Assembly: GCA_023390775.1 (NCBI GenBank)
Contig: JAEWCF010000014.1
Coordinates: 3,787 to 67,786 of the forward strand
DNA: 64,000 nucleotides
Direction of reading: 5' to 3'
DNA from: Bacteroidota bacterium
GTDB taxonomy: Bacteria > Bacteroidota > Bacteroidia > Flavobacteriales > Flavobacteriaceae
How positions within the stretch are numbered: position 1 is the stretch's first letter; every line of letters begins with the position of its first letter. This document shows, piece after piece, positions 33,114 to 42,620 of the stretch. Under the pieces are notes generated by a model. The model worked only from the letters and a program-made list of their open reading frames with translations. It ran no database searches and had not been told where the DNA came from. The position numbers were made by a program, and so were the translations under genes.

Positions 33114-36100
33114 TCTTGAAATATTCCTTAACCTTGCGGTTATAATTGGAGCGCAAAGGTAAGGTTTGTCTATTTAATATTTCTATGCTGTTGAGATAAT
33201 CCTGAAGAGCCGGCGGAAGCGCACGCGCATTGTTGTTAAATTCCTTTTTATTGGCCTCGGCCTGGCGGCGTTTCTCCTCACCCTGCTGTTGCATGGCCTT
33301 TTCAAGTTTCAGCAACTCGTATTTCAAATTGAGCGCGCGTTGCAAAGTCTCATTATTGAAGCCTTGGTTAAGTAGCTGTTTTTCAAGTTGTTTCATCTTG
33401 TCAATCGCACTTTGCCCGGATCCGCCCATGCCTTGTTTTTGCAGTTCCTTTTGCAGCGCTTCGCGGAGCTGTCGCTGTTCCTTGTAGATTTCCATGATTG
33501 CCCGGGCATCGCCTTCACCATCTTCGCCTTCCTCGCCTCCCTGCGAATCCCCTTTGCCCTTTTGGCCTTTGGGTCCCTGTTGCCCCGGTTTTTCGCCCTC
33601 GCCGGGCTTCTTCCCATCGCCGGGTTTCTTCATTCCGTCTTTCATCTTCTCGCCCAATCCTTCCTGCTTTTTGATGATATCGGGCAACTGCATTCCTCCA
33701 GAACCCTTACCTGGCTTGGGTTTGCCCTCTCCGGCGCCGGAAAGCGACATCTGCATCCCGTTTAGGATGTCACTCAGCATGTCAGCCAGCTTGTTGGCCG
33801 ATGAAACGCTGTACTGCTGATGTGAGAGCCCCCTGGGGACCTGGCCCTCGGCCAAAACCGCCAGCGCCTTGTCCATATTATAATGCACGTTGCCCACTTC
33901 TTTGGTTACGTCCTCGGCGATTTTTGGATTCCGAAGCGACATCGCAAACAGGCTGTCGTCGACATGGCGGAACTGTTGCTTGAGGTCCTGCTGGATCTTG
34001 AGGTTTTTATTGAACGACGGCGAACCGCGCTTCAGCCCGCGGAACTGGCCCATCAGTTCTTCCTGCGAGAACGAATAAGCCAGGAGGTTGTCCAGAATCT
34101 GCCTCAGCATCTTTACATCCTCCTCCATCTGCTCCATCTCGCCGCCCGCCATGCTTTGGGACATGCTGGCACCCATTTCCTTCATCTGTTTCCCTGCACT
34201 CTTCTGCTTGGGCTTCGCCCTGTCCTTGTTGTCCTTTTTCAGTTCGTCGGTGGCCTTTTTCTGGTCTTCGTCGATGTTCTGTTGCTTCTGCTCGTCCTTT
34301 GGGATTTCAAGCGGCGATTTAAGTTCTTTGTTTTCCTTCTGCAGTTCCTTTAATTCTTCCTGGATCTTGTCAAACTCCTTGTTGATTTCCTCCTGTGCGT
34401 CGGCGTTGTTCTCTTTCTTATCGGCAAGCTTTTCCTGCTCATCCCCAAGTTTATCAAGCTTATCGGCCAACTGCTCGGCTTTCTTCTCCACATAGAACTT
34501 CTTGGTCAGTTCCACAAGTTGTTCAAGGCTTTTAGCCTGGTTCTTGGCATTTTGCTTGAATTTTTCGATCTTTTCAAACAGCTCCTCCGATTTGATCTTG
34601 TCGTTGAGTTCCTTGAGCTCGTCAAGCAGCTTTTGGTTCTTCTCCAAATCTTTCTCCGATTTTTCCAAACGCTCCTGGAGCTCTTTCTTTTGTTCGTCGT
34701 TCTTGTCCACCTTGAATTCCTCGAGGTTCTTTTCCATTTTGCGGGCAAATTCCTTCATCATCTCGTCCTGCTGTTGCTGGCGCTTGATGAATTCGTTCAC
34801 CTTTTGCTGGTCCTTGAACTCCAGGGATTCCTTCTCCTTGCCGAGCTTTTGCAGTTTCTCCATTTCAGAAAACTGTTTCTCCTGGTCCCGAAGCGATTTG
34901 GACATGCTGTTGATGTTTTCGTTCTGCTCCCGAAGCATCTCATCCTCGCGCTCATCCTGCGTGCTCACACGGCCCGAAAACACGCTTGAACGCGACTTCT
35001 TGTAGCCGTGCGGGGCGTCGTTGTCAAAAACCTCGAAATAATATTCGTATGCAATCCCTTCACTAATGGGCAATGTCGACGGGAACGCGAAGACGAACTG
35101 GTCGTAAACATCGCGTTTGACCGGGAGCACCGCCGCTTTGGCCTGGGATGGATTTCCCTTAGGATAATAGACGATCTGGAGCTTGGTGAGCCCGTAATCG
35201 TCCGAAACCTGGCCCAGCACATAATCCTTGCCCACCCGGAGCGTATCGGGCGCGGCCCCAACGTTGATGGACGGAAACTGGTCCTTGGTGACCGACAACC
35301 GGTAATTGAGCTTCTCATAGTCGCGAACGCGGCTGTTGGAGGTAACGATGGTGTATTCGGTATTCTGGCCGATGGTCCTGCTCAGCGTAAACCGATTCTC
35401 ATCCTTTGTGAAAGCGGTCCGGACCGCCCCATCGCTGAAATGCACCTGGCCCGTGGCCAACGTATTCATCTTCCAGGTAACCCGCGTGCCTTCAGGGATG
35501 ACGGCGTTTCCGGTGCCTCCGATGGATTCTGGTTTGCGGTTCAGATATGCCGGAAACGTCAGTTGCATGGTGAAATCGGCAATCGTCGGAACCTCCACGA
35601 CCTCAAGCAGATAATCCTGTGAACTGATCCCGCCGGCCTCCACGTGGAACGGAATATCACGCACCGGGCCCGTAAAAGTATAAGTGAATTCGCCCGGGGC
35701 AGTGCTCTCCATAAAATAGCTTTCTTCCCCGATGAAGACGACGGCGTTCTCCGGAACCACACTTCCCACCGTCTTGATCCGCAGCTCGAAATCCTTCCCC
35801 TGCTCGGTTACCAAGCGCTTGTTCTGGGCGACAAACGCAAACGGTGCAGGCGGGACGAATTGCTTCTTGTAATTGACCACGCGGTTGAAACTCTGCGAAA
35901 TCAGGTCGCTGTTCCCCGAAATATAGAAGAACGCGAACAAAAGGATCGGGATCAGAGCCAGCGGGATATATTTTCGATTGCCCGAAAAATTCACCGCATT
36001 GGTAAAGGGAATCGGCTGCAACGCGCTGGCCTTCTGCTCGATAGAGGCGAGGAGAAGTTCCGATTTATTGCGGTCGGCCGAGAGTTGAAGGAAATTGGTG

Positions 36101-36456
36101 AGCTTGTCACTGACCTCGGAGAAATGGCTGCCGATTATGGCCGATGCCTGATCGTAGTTGATGCCCTTCTGCATTTTAAAAAGCCTGGAAAGCGGGAAGA
36201 ATATGTATCGGAACAAAAGAAAGGCTTCGACGGCGATAAAACTCCAGAAAAGCACCGTCCGTGCGCCGGGCTTCAACCAGAGGAAATATTCGATGAAAAG
36301 CGTGAACAGCAGGTAGAGCAGGCCAAGCCCGATGAAAAATATCGACCCGCGAATCAATTCGTTGGTGTAATATTTCCTGATGAAAGCCTCGAGTTTGAGG
36401 TAGATGACGCCCGAATTTTCCAATTTGACCAATTTATGACCGATAAAAGTACACAT
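33106..36456 (-). CDS. DUF4175 family large membrane-anchored protein
   Basis: This protein of about 1116 residues has two or three membrane segments in the first 150 residues (FFIGLGLLYLLFTLFIEYF, TVLFWSFIAVEAFLLFRYI). A beta-rich extracytoplasmic region follows to about 520. A very long charged, Lys/Glu/Gln-rich predicted coiled coil runs to about 770, and Gly/Lys/Pro-rich low-complexity sequence occurs near 960-1030. Its composition and layout fit DUF4175 of Bacteroidota, of unknown function. Start choice is uncertain: ATG 36456 is used, but a TTG at 36423 (just before ENSGVIYLKLEAF) would match the conserved N-terminus better. It is divergent from gltX and overlaps ybeY. Confidence 0.82.
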   Translation of the reverse strand: MCTFIGHKLVKLENSGVIYLKLEAFIRKYYTNELIRGSIFFIGLGLLYLLFTLFIEYFLWLKPGARTVLFWSFIAVEAFLLFRYIFFPLSRLFKMQKGINYDQASAIIGSHFSEVSDKLTNFLQLSADRNKSELLLASIEQKASALQPIPFTNAVNFSGNRKYIPLALIPILLFAFFYISGNSDLISQSFNRVVNYKKQFVPPAPFAFVAQNKRLVTEQGKDFELRIKTVGSVVPENAVVFIGEESYFMESTAPGEFTYTFTGPVRDIPFHVEAGGISSQDYLLEVVEVPTIADFTMQLTFPAYLNRKPESIGGTGNAVIPEGTRVTWKMNTLATGQVHFSDGAVRTAFTKDENRFTLSRTIGQNTEYTIVTSNSRVRDYEKLNYRLSVTKDQFPSINVGAAPDTLRVGKDYVLGQVSDDYGLTKLQIVYYPKGNPSQAKAAVLPVKRDVYDQFVFAFPSTLPISEGIAYEYYFEVFDNDAPHGYKKSRSSVFSGRVSTQDEREDEMLREQNENINSMSKSLRDQEKQFSEMEKLQKLGKEKESLEFKDQQKVNEFIKRQQQQDEMMKEFARKMEKNLEEFKVDKNDEQKKELQERLEKSEKDLEKNQKLLDELKELNDKIKSEELFEKIEKFKQNAKNQAKSLEQLVELTKKFYVEKKAEQLADKLDKLGDEQEKLADKKENNADAQEEINKEFDKIQEELKELQKENKELKSPLEIPKDEQKQQNIDEDQKKATDELKKDNKDRAKPKQKSAGKQMKEMGASMSQSMAGGEMEQMEEDVKMLRQILDNLLAYSFSQEELMGQFRGLKRGSPSFNKNLKIQQDLKQQFRHVDDSLFAMSLRNPKIAEDVTKEVGNVHYNMDKALAVLAEGQVPRGLSHQQYSVSSANKLADMLSDILNGMQMSLSGAGEGKPKPGKGSGGMQLPDIIKKQEGLGEKMKDGMKKPGDGKKPGEGEKPGQQGPKGQKGKGDSQGGEEGEDGEGDARAIMEIYKEQRQLREALQKELQKQGMGGSGQSAIDKMKQLEKQLLNQGFNNETLQRALNLKYELLKLEKAMQQQGEEKRRQAEANKKEFNNNARALPPALQDYLNSIEILNRQTLPLRSNYNRKVKEYFKND

Positions 36457-36506
36457 TAGCGAATTGCAGAACGTTAATTTATCGGCAATATTTTTTCCCC
36501 GAACCG

Positions 36507-36514
36507 TATCTTTG
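36507..36514 (+). promoter_or_regulatory. Putative -7 promoter box for gltX (TATCTTTG)
   Basis: TATCTTTG fits TAnnTTTG, 15 bp before the gltX ATG at 36530. Confidence 0.5.
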
Positions 36515-36529
36515 CGCAAATTCCAGGAT

Positions 36530-38047
36530 ATGTCGCAACAAGTACGCGTTCGTTTCGCGCCGAGCCCAACCGGTCCGCTTCACATTGGTGGCGTCAGGAC
36601 GGCCCTTTTCAATTATCTTTTTGCCAAAAAGCACGGCGGCGTATTTTACCTGCGCATCGAGGATACCGATCAAAACCGTTTTGTTCCCGGCGCCGAAGCC
36701 TACATCATGGAAGCCCTTGAGTGGCTGGGAATCCCGCCTGACGAAACCGTCGGCAAGAACGAAAAATTCGGGCCGTACCGCCAGAGCGAACGCAAGGAAA
36801 TTTACCGTGAGTATGCCGAGAGGCTGATTGCCACCGGCGACGCCTATTACGCTTTCGACACGGCCGAATCGCTTGACGCGCTGCGAAAGGCGGCCGAGGA
36901 AAAGGGCGGCGCCTTTATCTACAATCACGAGAGCCGAAAAAATCTCGATAATTCCCTTAATCTGCCCGAATCCGACCTGAAACGACGGCTCGAATCGGGA
37001 GAGGATTACGTCATCCGGTTCAAGACTCCTGAAAATGAGACGTTGGAACTTCATGACATCATCCGCGGCGACATCAAATTTGACACGAACCTGTTGGACG
37101 ACAAGGTACTGTTCAAGAGCGACGGCATGCCGACCTACCATCTGGCCAATATCGTCGACGATCACCTGATGGAGACTTCCCACGTGATCCGGGGCGAAGA
37201 ATGGCTGCCCTCGTTGCCGCTGCATGCGATGCTGTACCGCGCCTTCGGCTGGACACCGCCCCAATTTGCGCATTTGCCGTTGATACTGAAGCCGGTCGGA
37301 AACGGAAAACTGTCCAAACGCGATGGCGACAAACTGGGCTTTCCGGTCTTTCCGCTGGATTGGAAAGGTGCCGACGGAACCTCGCCCGGTTATCGCGAAG
37401 CCGGTTTCCTTCCCGAGGCCGTCATTAATTTCCTGGCGCTCCTGGGCTGGAACGACGGTACCGAGAAGGAAATTTTCACCCTTGATGAACTTGTCAGTGC
37501 CTTCGATCTTTCGCGTGTGCACAAGGCCGGGGCCAAATTCGATCCGGTGAAGAACCGGACCTTCAACCACCAACACCTGATCCGCAAAAGCGATCGCGAC
37601 CTGGCCGAAGCATTCTTGCCAATCTTAAAGGCACACGGAATTGAACCAGCGCCCCAATATGTTGAAAGGGTGGTGTCCCTGATAAAGGAACGCGCTTATT
37701 TTGTGGGAGATTTTTGGGAATTGGGCAGCTATTTCTTCAACGCACCCATGACCTATGACGAAAAAGCGTCCAAGAACTGGAAACCCGAAACGGGGCCGTT
37801 AATGGAAAAAGTGAGTGCGGTACTTACCCAAATCGAAGGATTCACATCGATGACTATCGAAAGCACGCTTAAAAATTGGATGGAGACCGAAGGCATCGGC
37901 ATGGGGAAAGTCATGCAGCCCTTAAGGTTGAGTCTTGTGGGAGCGTTGCAGGGACCTCATTTGTTTGACATCGCCGAGATGATCGGAAAGGACGAAACCT
38001 TGAGGAGAATCGCTACTGCGGTCAACCACTTTACTCACAAGGAATAA
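36530..38047 (+). CDS. gltX: Glutamate--tRNA ligase
   Basis: This 505-residue class I synthetase attaches glutamate to its tRNA. The HIGH motif is APSPTGPLHIGGVRTALFNY at the N-terminus and the KMSKS-type motif is GKLSKRDGDKLG. EDTDQNRF and RPYRQSER-like GPYRQSERKEIY are further landmarks. The ATG at 36530 begins directly at the conserved segment VRVRFAPSPTG; the frame is open to 36464 but that part is not conserved. The last 17 bp overlap the 3' end of the convergent unknown gene. Confidence 0.96.
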   Translation: MSQQVRVRFAPSPTGPLHIGGVRTALFNYLFAKKHGGVFYLRIEDTDQNRFVPGAEAYIMEALEWLGIPPDETVGKNEKFGPYRQSERKEIYREYAERLIATGDAYYAFDTAESLDALRKAAEEKGGAFIYNHESRKNLDNSLNLPESDLKRRLESGEDYVIRFKTPENETLELHDIIRGDIKFDTNLLDDKVLFKSDGMPTYHLANIVDDHLMETSHVIRGEEWLPSLPLHAMLYRAFGWTPPQFAHLPLILKPVGNGKLSKRDGDKLGFPVFPLDWKGADGTSPGYREAGFLPEAVINFLALLGWNDGTEKEIFTLDELVSAFDLSRVHKAGAKFDPVKNRTFNHQHLIRKSDRDLAEAFLPILKAHGIEPAPQYVERVVSLIKERAYFVGDFWELGSYFFNAPMTYDEKASKNWKPETGPLMEKVSAVLTQIEGFTSMTIESTLKNWMETEGIGMGKVMQPLRLSLVGALQGPHLFDIAEMIGKDETLRRIATAVNHFTHKE

Positions 38048-38588
38048 ATTTCACTTCCTCAAGAAAGGCCAATACCGCCTCCGAAGGTTCGGCAGCAGGC
38101 ATCCGTTCGATGAGTTTCCTGCATCCGGCAAAATTACGCGTGATCATTTCAAAAGCCTCGCGGCGCCTGCCGGGATTGTCGTCCCGGTTGGAATTGGTGA
38201 ACGAGATCTGCTGTACCACCACGCCCGCACGGAGTTCGGCGACATCGTATTTTTTGTAGTGCGACTGGAAACCGCCCGTATGCTTGACCTTGTCCTGCAC
38301 GAAAACCGCAAGCGAATGACCGTGTTCATCGGCCAAAAGGAAATAACCCTTGACCTTACCTTCCTGCTGAACGGTCCTGAAAAGCTTGCCGTCCCACGAG
38401 GCGTAATCCAACCGGTCGTATTTCACCGATTTCCGACGTTTGTCCGGTTCGCGATAATAGAGTTTATTCTTTCCCGGAAATAGTTTTGCATCGGGAGAAA
38501 GCTTGACCGATGTACCGTCTTTCATAAAGATTCCATCCTGCGCAAGGCAGAGCATCGGAAAGAGCAAAAAGATCAGCAAATGTCTCAT
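38031..38588 (-). CDS. Exported protein of unknown function
   Basis: This 185-residue protein has a signal peptide (MRHLLIFLLFPMLCLAQ). I do not recognise the family. The mature part begins DGIFMKDGTSVKLSPDAKLF and is beta-rich with several Lys/Arg-rich stretches; the C-terminus is helical. It forms a two-gene unit with the outer-membrane protein gene upstream: its ATG overlaps that gene's stop by 4 bp (ATGA). A role beside that barrel, for example in the envelope, is a guess from context. Confidence 0.75.
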   Translation of the reverse strand: MRHLLIFLLFPMLCLAQDGIFMKDGTSVKLSPDAKLFPGKNKLYYREPDKRRKSVKYDRLDYASWDGKLFRTVQQEGKVKGYFLLADEHGHSLAVFVQDKVKHTGGFQSHYKKYDVAELRAGVVVQQISFTNSNRDDNPGRRREAFEMITRNFAGCRKLIERMPAAEPSEAVLAFLEEVKFIPCE

Positions 38589-39214
38589 AAATAAACGATT
38601 ACGGAACCGCTCAGAATTCCTGCATTGCCCTTGAAATTGACACCCAGATCGTTTTTGTTAAGCGCGCCCAGGAGATTCGTGATCCCATATTGGTACATCA
38701 CATTCAACCGGACGTGTTTGACTCCCGCCGTAATTCCTATAGTTGGGAAAAGGTTGAAGCGGCTGGTTTCGGCGATGTCCTTGGCCAACAGGTCGGTGCC
38801 GGTAACGGAATTCTCCTCATCCGATTTATCGAGCTTCATCTTTCCGCTCACCTGCAGCATCGGGCCAAATTCCAAACTCAAATGGTTTTCGATGAACTTG
38901 TAACTCAACAGGAGCGAGAGCTGTGCAGACGGGATCGTGTAATCCACATCTTTCTTAACCGGGCCTGCCATTGTCTCGACAGTGAAATGATTTTCGCTGA
39001 ACTGGATTCCGTAGACCATGTCAAAATCGTTGTAGAAATTGCCGCGCATGGAGAGGCCCGCCTGCCACCCGGCGCCGGGGGCTGTTTTGAAATTATCGGT
39101 TTTCAGGGTAAACTGGTTGACGCCGCCACCAATCCCAATGCGGTTGGAATCGTGAAGGTCACGCTGGCCCAAGGCCGGAAGTGCCGCGAGAAGCAATAAT
39201 GCCATGTATTTCAT
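38585..39214 (-). CDS. Outer-membrane beta-barrel protein
   Basis: This 209-residue protein has a signal peptide (MKYMALLLLAALPALGQ). Alternating strands such as RIGIGGGVNQFTLKT, DMVYGIQFSENHFTVE and ARLNVMYQYG-like VRLNVMYQYGITN fit an eight-to-ten-strand PorT-like barrel (OMP_b-brl type). The function is unknown. The start was set at the signal peptide, downstream of a promoter box at 39231-39238; the frame is open further but has no signal sequence there. It is co-translated with the next gene. Confidence 0.83.
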   Translation of the reverse strand: MKYMALLLLAALPALGQRDLHDSNRIGIGGGVNQFTLKTDNFKTAPGAGWQAGLSMRGNFYNDFDMVYGIQFSENHFTVETMAGPVKKDVDYTIPSAQLSLLLSYKFIENHLSLEFGPMLQVSGKMKLDKSDEENSVTGTDLLAKDIAETSRFNLFPTIGITAGVKHVRLNVMYQYGITNLLGALNKNDLGVNFKGNAGILSGSVIVYL

Positions 39215-39230
39215 AAGGAGACTTTGCCGG

Positions 39231-39238
39231 CAAACGTA
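39231..39238 (-). promoter_or_regulatory. Putative -7 promoter box (TACGTTTG)
   Basis: TACGTTTG on the minus strand, 16 bp upstream of the beta-barrel gene, fits TAnnTTTG. Confidence 0.5.
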
Positions 39239-39278
39239 AGGGAAATTTCGTACTTTACGCGAATTAAATAAACTAACT

Positions 39279-40253
39279 ATGGAAAACGTACCTACAATTA
39301 TTTTTATTTTCATCGGACTCGTGATTCTGTTCTCTTCATTCTTTACGGTGAAGCAGCAAACAGCCGTCATTGTGGAGAGGTTCGGGAAATACCAGAGCAT
39401 CCGCCAATCCGGGCTTCAGATCAAGATCCCAATCATCGACAAGATTGCGGGCCGCATTAACCTCAAAATCACGCAATTGGACGTTGTGATCGAGACCAAG
39501 ACCAAGGACAACGTGTTTGTCAAGATCAAGGTATCGGTTCAATTCATGGTGATCAAGGACAAGGTTTACGATGCGTTTTACAGGCTCGAATATCCTCACG
39601 ACCAAATTACGGCCTATGTTTTTGACGTGGTGCGTGCCGAGGTGCCGAAACTTCGCCTAGACGACGTGTTCGAGCGCAAGGACGACATTGCCATCGCGGT
39701 CAAGCGCGAGCTCAACGAGGCCATGAGCAGTTACGGATACGACATCATCAATACATTGGTCACCGACATCGATCCGGACATTCAGGTCAAAAACGCGATG
39801 AACCGCATCAATGCCGCGGACCGCGAAAAGACCGCCGCCGAATTCGAGGCCGAGAGTTCCCGTATCCGAATCGTCGCCAAAGCCAAGGCCGAAGCCGAAA
39901 GCAAGAGGCTCCAGGGCCAGGGTATCGCCGACCAGCGACGTGAAATTGCACGCGGTTTGGTGGAGAGCGTCGATGTACTGAACAAAGTCGGGATCAATTC
40001 GCAGGAAGCCTCGGCATTGATCGTGGTCACGCAGCATTACGATACGCTGCAGTCCATCGGCGCCGATACCAATTCAAACCTGATCCTGCTTCCGAATTCG
40101 CCACAGGCCGGAAGCGACATGCTCAACAACATGGTCGCTTCATTCACCGCATCCAATCAGGTTGGTGAAGCGATGAAACTCGGGAACCGGAAAAGATCGA
40201 TTGAAAAGCGACAAGAATCAGAGGAGGACACTTCCTCGCCGACTGAAATCTAA
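39279..40253 (+). CDS. SPFH-domain (stomatin/prohibitin-like) membrane protein
   Basis: This 324-residue protein has one N-terminal membrane segment (IIFIFIGLVILFSSFF), then the SPFH core: VKQQTAVIVERFGKYQS, KIPIIDKIAGRI and LDVVIETKTKDNVFVKI. A helical segment rich in Ala/Glu/Lys follows (AAEFEAESSRIRIVAKAKAE), typical of stomatin/slipin-type proteins that oligomerise on membranes. The C-terminus is polar and Ser/Glu-rich. It is a single-gene unit closed by a strong terminator at 40259-40279. Confidence 0.93.
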   Translation: MENVPTIIFIFIGLVILFSSFFTVKQQTAVIVERFGKYQSIRQSGLQIKIPIIDKIAGRINLKITQLDVVIETKTKDNVFVKIKVSVQFMVIKDKVYDAFYRLEYPHDQITAYVFDVVRAEVPKLRLDDVFERKDDIAIAVKRELNEAMSSYGYDIINTLVTDIDPDIQVKNAMNRINAADREKTAAEFEAESSRIRIVAKAKAEAESKRLQGQGIADQRREIARGLVESVDVLNKVGINSQEASALIVVTQHYDTLQSIGADTNSNLILLPNSPQAGSDMLNNMVASFTASNQVGEAMKLGNRKRSIEKRQESEEDTSSPTEI

Positions 40254-40258
40254 AACCT

Positions 40259-40279
40259 GGGGCTTCGGCCCCTTTTTTT
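40259..40279 (+). terminator. Rho-independent terminator after the SPFH gene
   Basis: GGGGC-TTCG-GCCCC stem-loop followed by seven T residues, starting 5 bp after the stop codon. Confidence 0.92.
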
Positions 40280-40453
40280 ATGCGTAAAAACGCAAAATTG
40301 AAAATAAACCGGTTTGACGCCTTTTTTTCACCCGGGATGATCGCCAATCCGAATAAAATCAGAAAGGGCCACAGAAGCGAATTATGAAAGCCGTTTTTAA
40401 TCAAGTGAAATTATAACATCTGTGATCTCTATAATTATTCTATATAATAAGAA

Positions 40454-40476
40454 AACCCTCTTGAATTAAGAGGGTT
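40454..40476 (-). terminator. Rho-independent terminator of glnS
   Basis: A 9-bp stem (AACCCTCTT / AAGAGGGTT) with loop GAATT lies 23 bp after the glnS stop. The minus-strand 3' side continues TTTTC. The 170 bp between this and the SPFH terminator shows no gene. Confidence 0.8.
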
Positions 40477-40498
40477 CAATTGTTTTAAACTATTTCGA

Positions 40499-42529
40499 TT
40501 ATTTTACCACGATGTCTTCCGGCAATCCGAACTTTTGACGAAGCGCTTCCGATGTTTCCCTTACAAAAGGCGATTCGCTCTTGGCAGACATCGTAAAAAA
40601 TTTAGTGAGCAGTTCCCGGTCGATATCAGTGTGCGAGATTTTATCGGAATACTTCAAAATCCAGTTGGCAAACAAAAGCCCGCTCTTGTTATTGGTCACG
40701 TTTTTCCTGAATGAATTTTGAAGAAGGCCGAATCCGTCGACCGATGCGATCGCAGAACCAACTAATTGCTCCACCGAATTTCGCTCTTCGTCATTCGACG
40801 CCTTGAAGTACCGATTGATTTCCTTCAGCGCGTTATTGATGGCATTTTCATCCTTTTTGCCCTTTTCTTCCCAAGCATCCTTAAGGGTCACGGTGCGGTT
40901 GAAGACAAGTGTTTCGGCGTTGGAATCGGGATCGACGGTAAAGTAGCCAAGACGCTGGAATTGAAACTGTTCGCCAGGTTTCGCAACCTTTAACCCGGGT
41001 TCCAGATAACCTGTGATGACCTTGAGGGACTCGGGGTTGACGAAGTCCAGAAAATCCTTATCCTTGTGCGTATCGGGCGATTCCTCGGTGAAGAGGCGGT
41101 CATAGAGCCTGATTTCGGCTGAAATGGCGTGCTGGGCCGAAACCCAGTGCAGCGTCCCCGCCACTTTCCGCATCGAGGCCTCGGTACCGCTTCCGCTAAG
41201 GCTATCGGGATCGTAATTGACATGGATCTCGCTGATGAGGCCGTCGGCGTCCTTGATCACGGTTTCGGCTTTGATGATGTATGCATTTTTCAAGCGGACT
41301 TCCTTTCCGGGCGAAAGCCTGAAGAATTTTGCCGGAGCGTCTTCCATGAAATCCTCGCGTTCGATGAAAATCTCCCGTGAAAACGGAATCTCGCGAACGC
41401 CCGCCGAATCGTCTTCGGGATTATTTTCGGCCTCGAGCCATTCCACTTTGTCATGCGGATAATTGGAAATCACTACTTTGACGGGATCGAGTACGGCCAT
41501 CACCCGCGGCGCAGTCTTGTTAAGATCCTCGCGGACGCAGAATTCCAGCATCGACACATTGATAAGATTGTCGCGTTTGGCGATGCCGATCATGTTCGCA
41601 AAATTCCGGAGCGAAGCCGCCGTATAACCCCGACGGCGCAGTCCTGAAATCGTGGACATTCTGGGATCGTCCCAACCCGAAACGTGCTTTTCGTTTACCA
41701 GTTGCAACAGCTTCCTCTTGCTCACCACGGTATGGCTCAGGTTACGGCGTGCAAATTCGCGCTGTTTGGGACGGATGTCCTTTTCGTCATAGACCTGGTC
41801 CAGGAACCAGTCGTAAAGTTCACGGTGTGGCAGGAATTCCAGGGTGCAGAAGGAGTGCGAAATGGATTCGATGTAATCGCTCTCGCCATGTGCCCAATCG
41901 TACATCGGGTAGATGCACCAATCATTACCGGTACGGTGATGGTGCTTGTGCAAAATACGGTACATGATGGGGTCGCGCATCAGCATGTTCGGCGATTTCA
42001 TATCGATTTTCGCCCGAAGGATGTGCGTTCCCTCTTCGAATTCGCCGGCTTTCATCCGTCGGAACAGATCCAGATTTTCTTCTACCGAACGGTTCCGGTA
42101 AGGACTTTCAACACCGGGTTCCGTAGGTGTGCCCTTTTGAGCGGCCATCTCCTCGGAAGTCTGCGAATCCACATATGCCTTGCCCTTCTCGATGAGCTGT
42201 TCGGCCCAGTCATACAACTGCTGGAAGTAGTCGGAGGCGTAGCGCTCCTCGGCCCATTTGTATCCGAGCCATTCCACATCACGCTTGATCGCATCGACAT
42301 ACTCCTGCTCTTCCTTGGCGGGATTGGTGTCGTCAAAACGAAGGTTGACGGGCGCATCGTAGGAGAGCCCAAGCCCGAAATTCAGGGCGATAGAACTCGC
42401 GTGGCCGATGTGCAGATAGCCGTTCGGCTCTGGAGGAAACCTGAAGCGCAGGCTACTCTTGGGCATTCCCGATGCCAGGTCGTCCTCTATGATTTGTTCG
42501 ATGAAATTGAGCGATTTTTCGTCTGCCAT
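40499..42529 (-). CDS. glnS: Glutamine--tRNA ligase with C-terminal extension
   Basis: This 676-residue class I synthetase has HIGH motif PEPNGYLHIGHASSIALN, RFDDTNPAKEE and the KMSKS-like VVSKRKLLQLV. The anticodon-binding beta-barrels cover roughly 340-550. It is about 120 residues longer than the E. coli enzyme. The extra C-terminal part (FRKNVTNNKSGLLFANW) is helical and may be a YqeY-like domain, as known for some GlnRS fusions, but that is uncertain. The ATG at 42529 begins the conserved N-terminus. The gene is divergent from folB. Confidence 0.94.
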   Translation of the reverse strand: MADEKSLNFIEQIIEDDLASGMPKSSLRFRFPPEPNGYLHIGHASSIALNFGLGLSYDAPVNLRFDDTNPAKEEQEYVDAIKRDVEWLGYKWAEERYASDYFQQLYDWAEQLIEKGKAYVDSQTSEEMAAQKGTPTEPGVESPYRNRSVEENLDLFRRMKAGEFEEGTHILRAKIDMKSPNMLMRDPIMYRILHKHHHRTGNDWCIYPMYDWAHGESDYIESISHSFCTLEFLPHRELYDWFLDQVYDEKDIRPKQREFARRNLSHTVVSKRKLLQLVNEKHVSGWDDPRMSTISGLRRRGYTAASLRNFANMIGIAKRDNLINVSMLEFCVREDLNKTAPRVMAVLDPVKVVISNYPHDKVEWLEAENNPEDDSAGVREIPFSREIFIEREDFMEDAPAKFFRLSPGKEVRLKNAYIIKAETVIKDADGLISEIHVNYDPDSLSGSGTEASMRKVAGTLHWVSAQHAISAEIRLYDRLFTEESPDTHKDKDFLDFVNPESLKVITGYLEPGLKVAKPGEQFQFQRLGYFTVDPDSNAETLVFNRTVTLKDAWEEKGKKDENAINNALKEINRYFKASNDEERNSVEQLVGSAIASVDGFGLLQNSFRKNVTNNKSGLLFANWILKYSDKISHTDIDRELLTKFFTMSAKSESPFVRETSEALRQKFGLPEDIVVK

Positions 42530-42547
42530 GATTGATGGATAAAGGGC

Positions 42548-42555
42548 CAAAGTTA
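42548..42555 (-). promoter_or_regulatory. Putative -7 promoter box for glnS (TAACTTTG)
   Basis: TAACTTTG on the minus strand fits TAnnTTTG, 19 bp upstream of the glnS start. Confidence 0.5.
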
Positions 42556-42620
42556 CAATTTTAAGGACAAACACGGGATTGCGGCTTTCGTGCGAATGCG
42601 TACCTTTATAAAAAATAACC

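Noticed and set aside
33883..34989. Plus-strand open frames opposite the DUF4175 coiled coil
   Set aside because: Their Leu/Phe/Ser-rich low-complexity translation is the mirror of the Lys/Glu-rich coiled coil on the other strand. There is no start context or family similarity.
35636..35651. Half parS-like sequence around CACGTG in the DUF4175 gene
   Set aside because: Only one arm (GTTCCACGTG) fits; the other arm does not match. This is likely chance in coding sequence.
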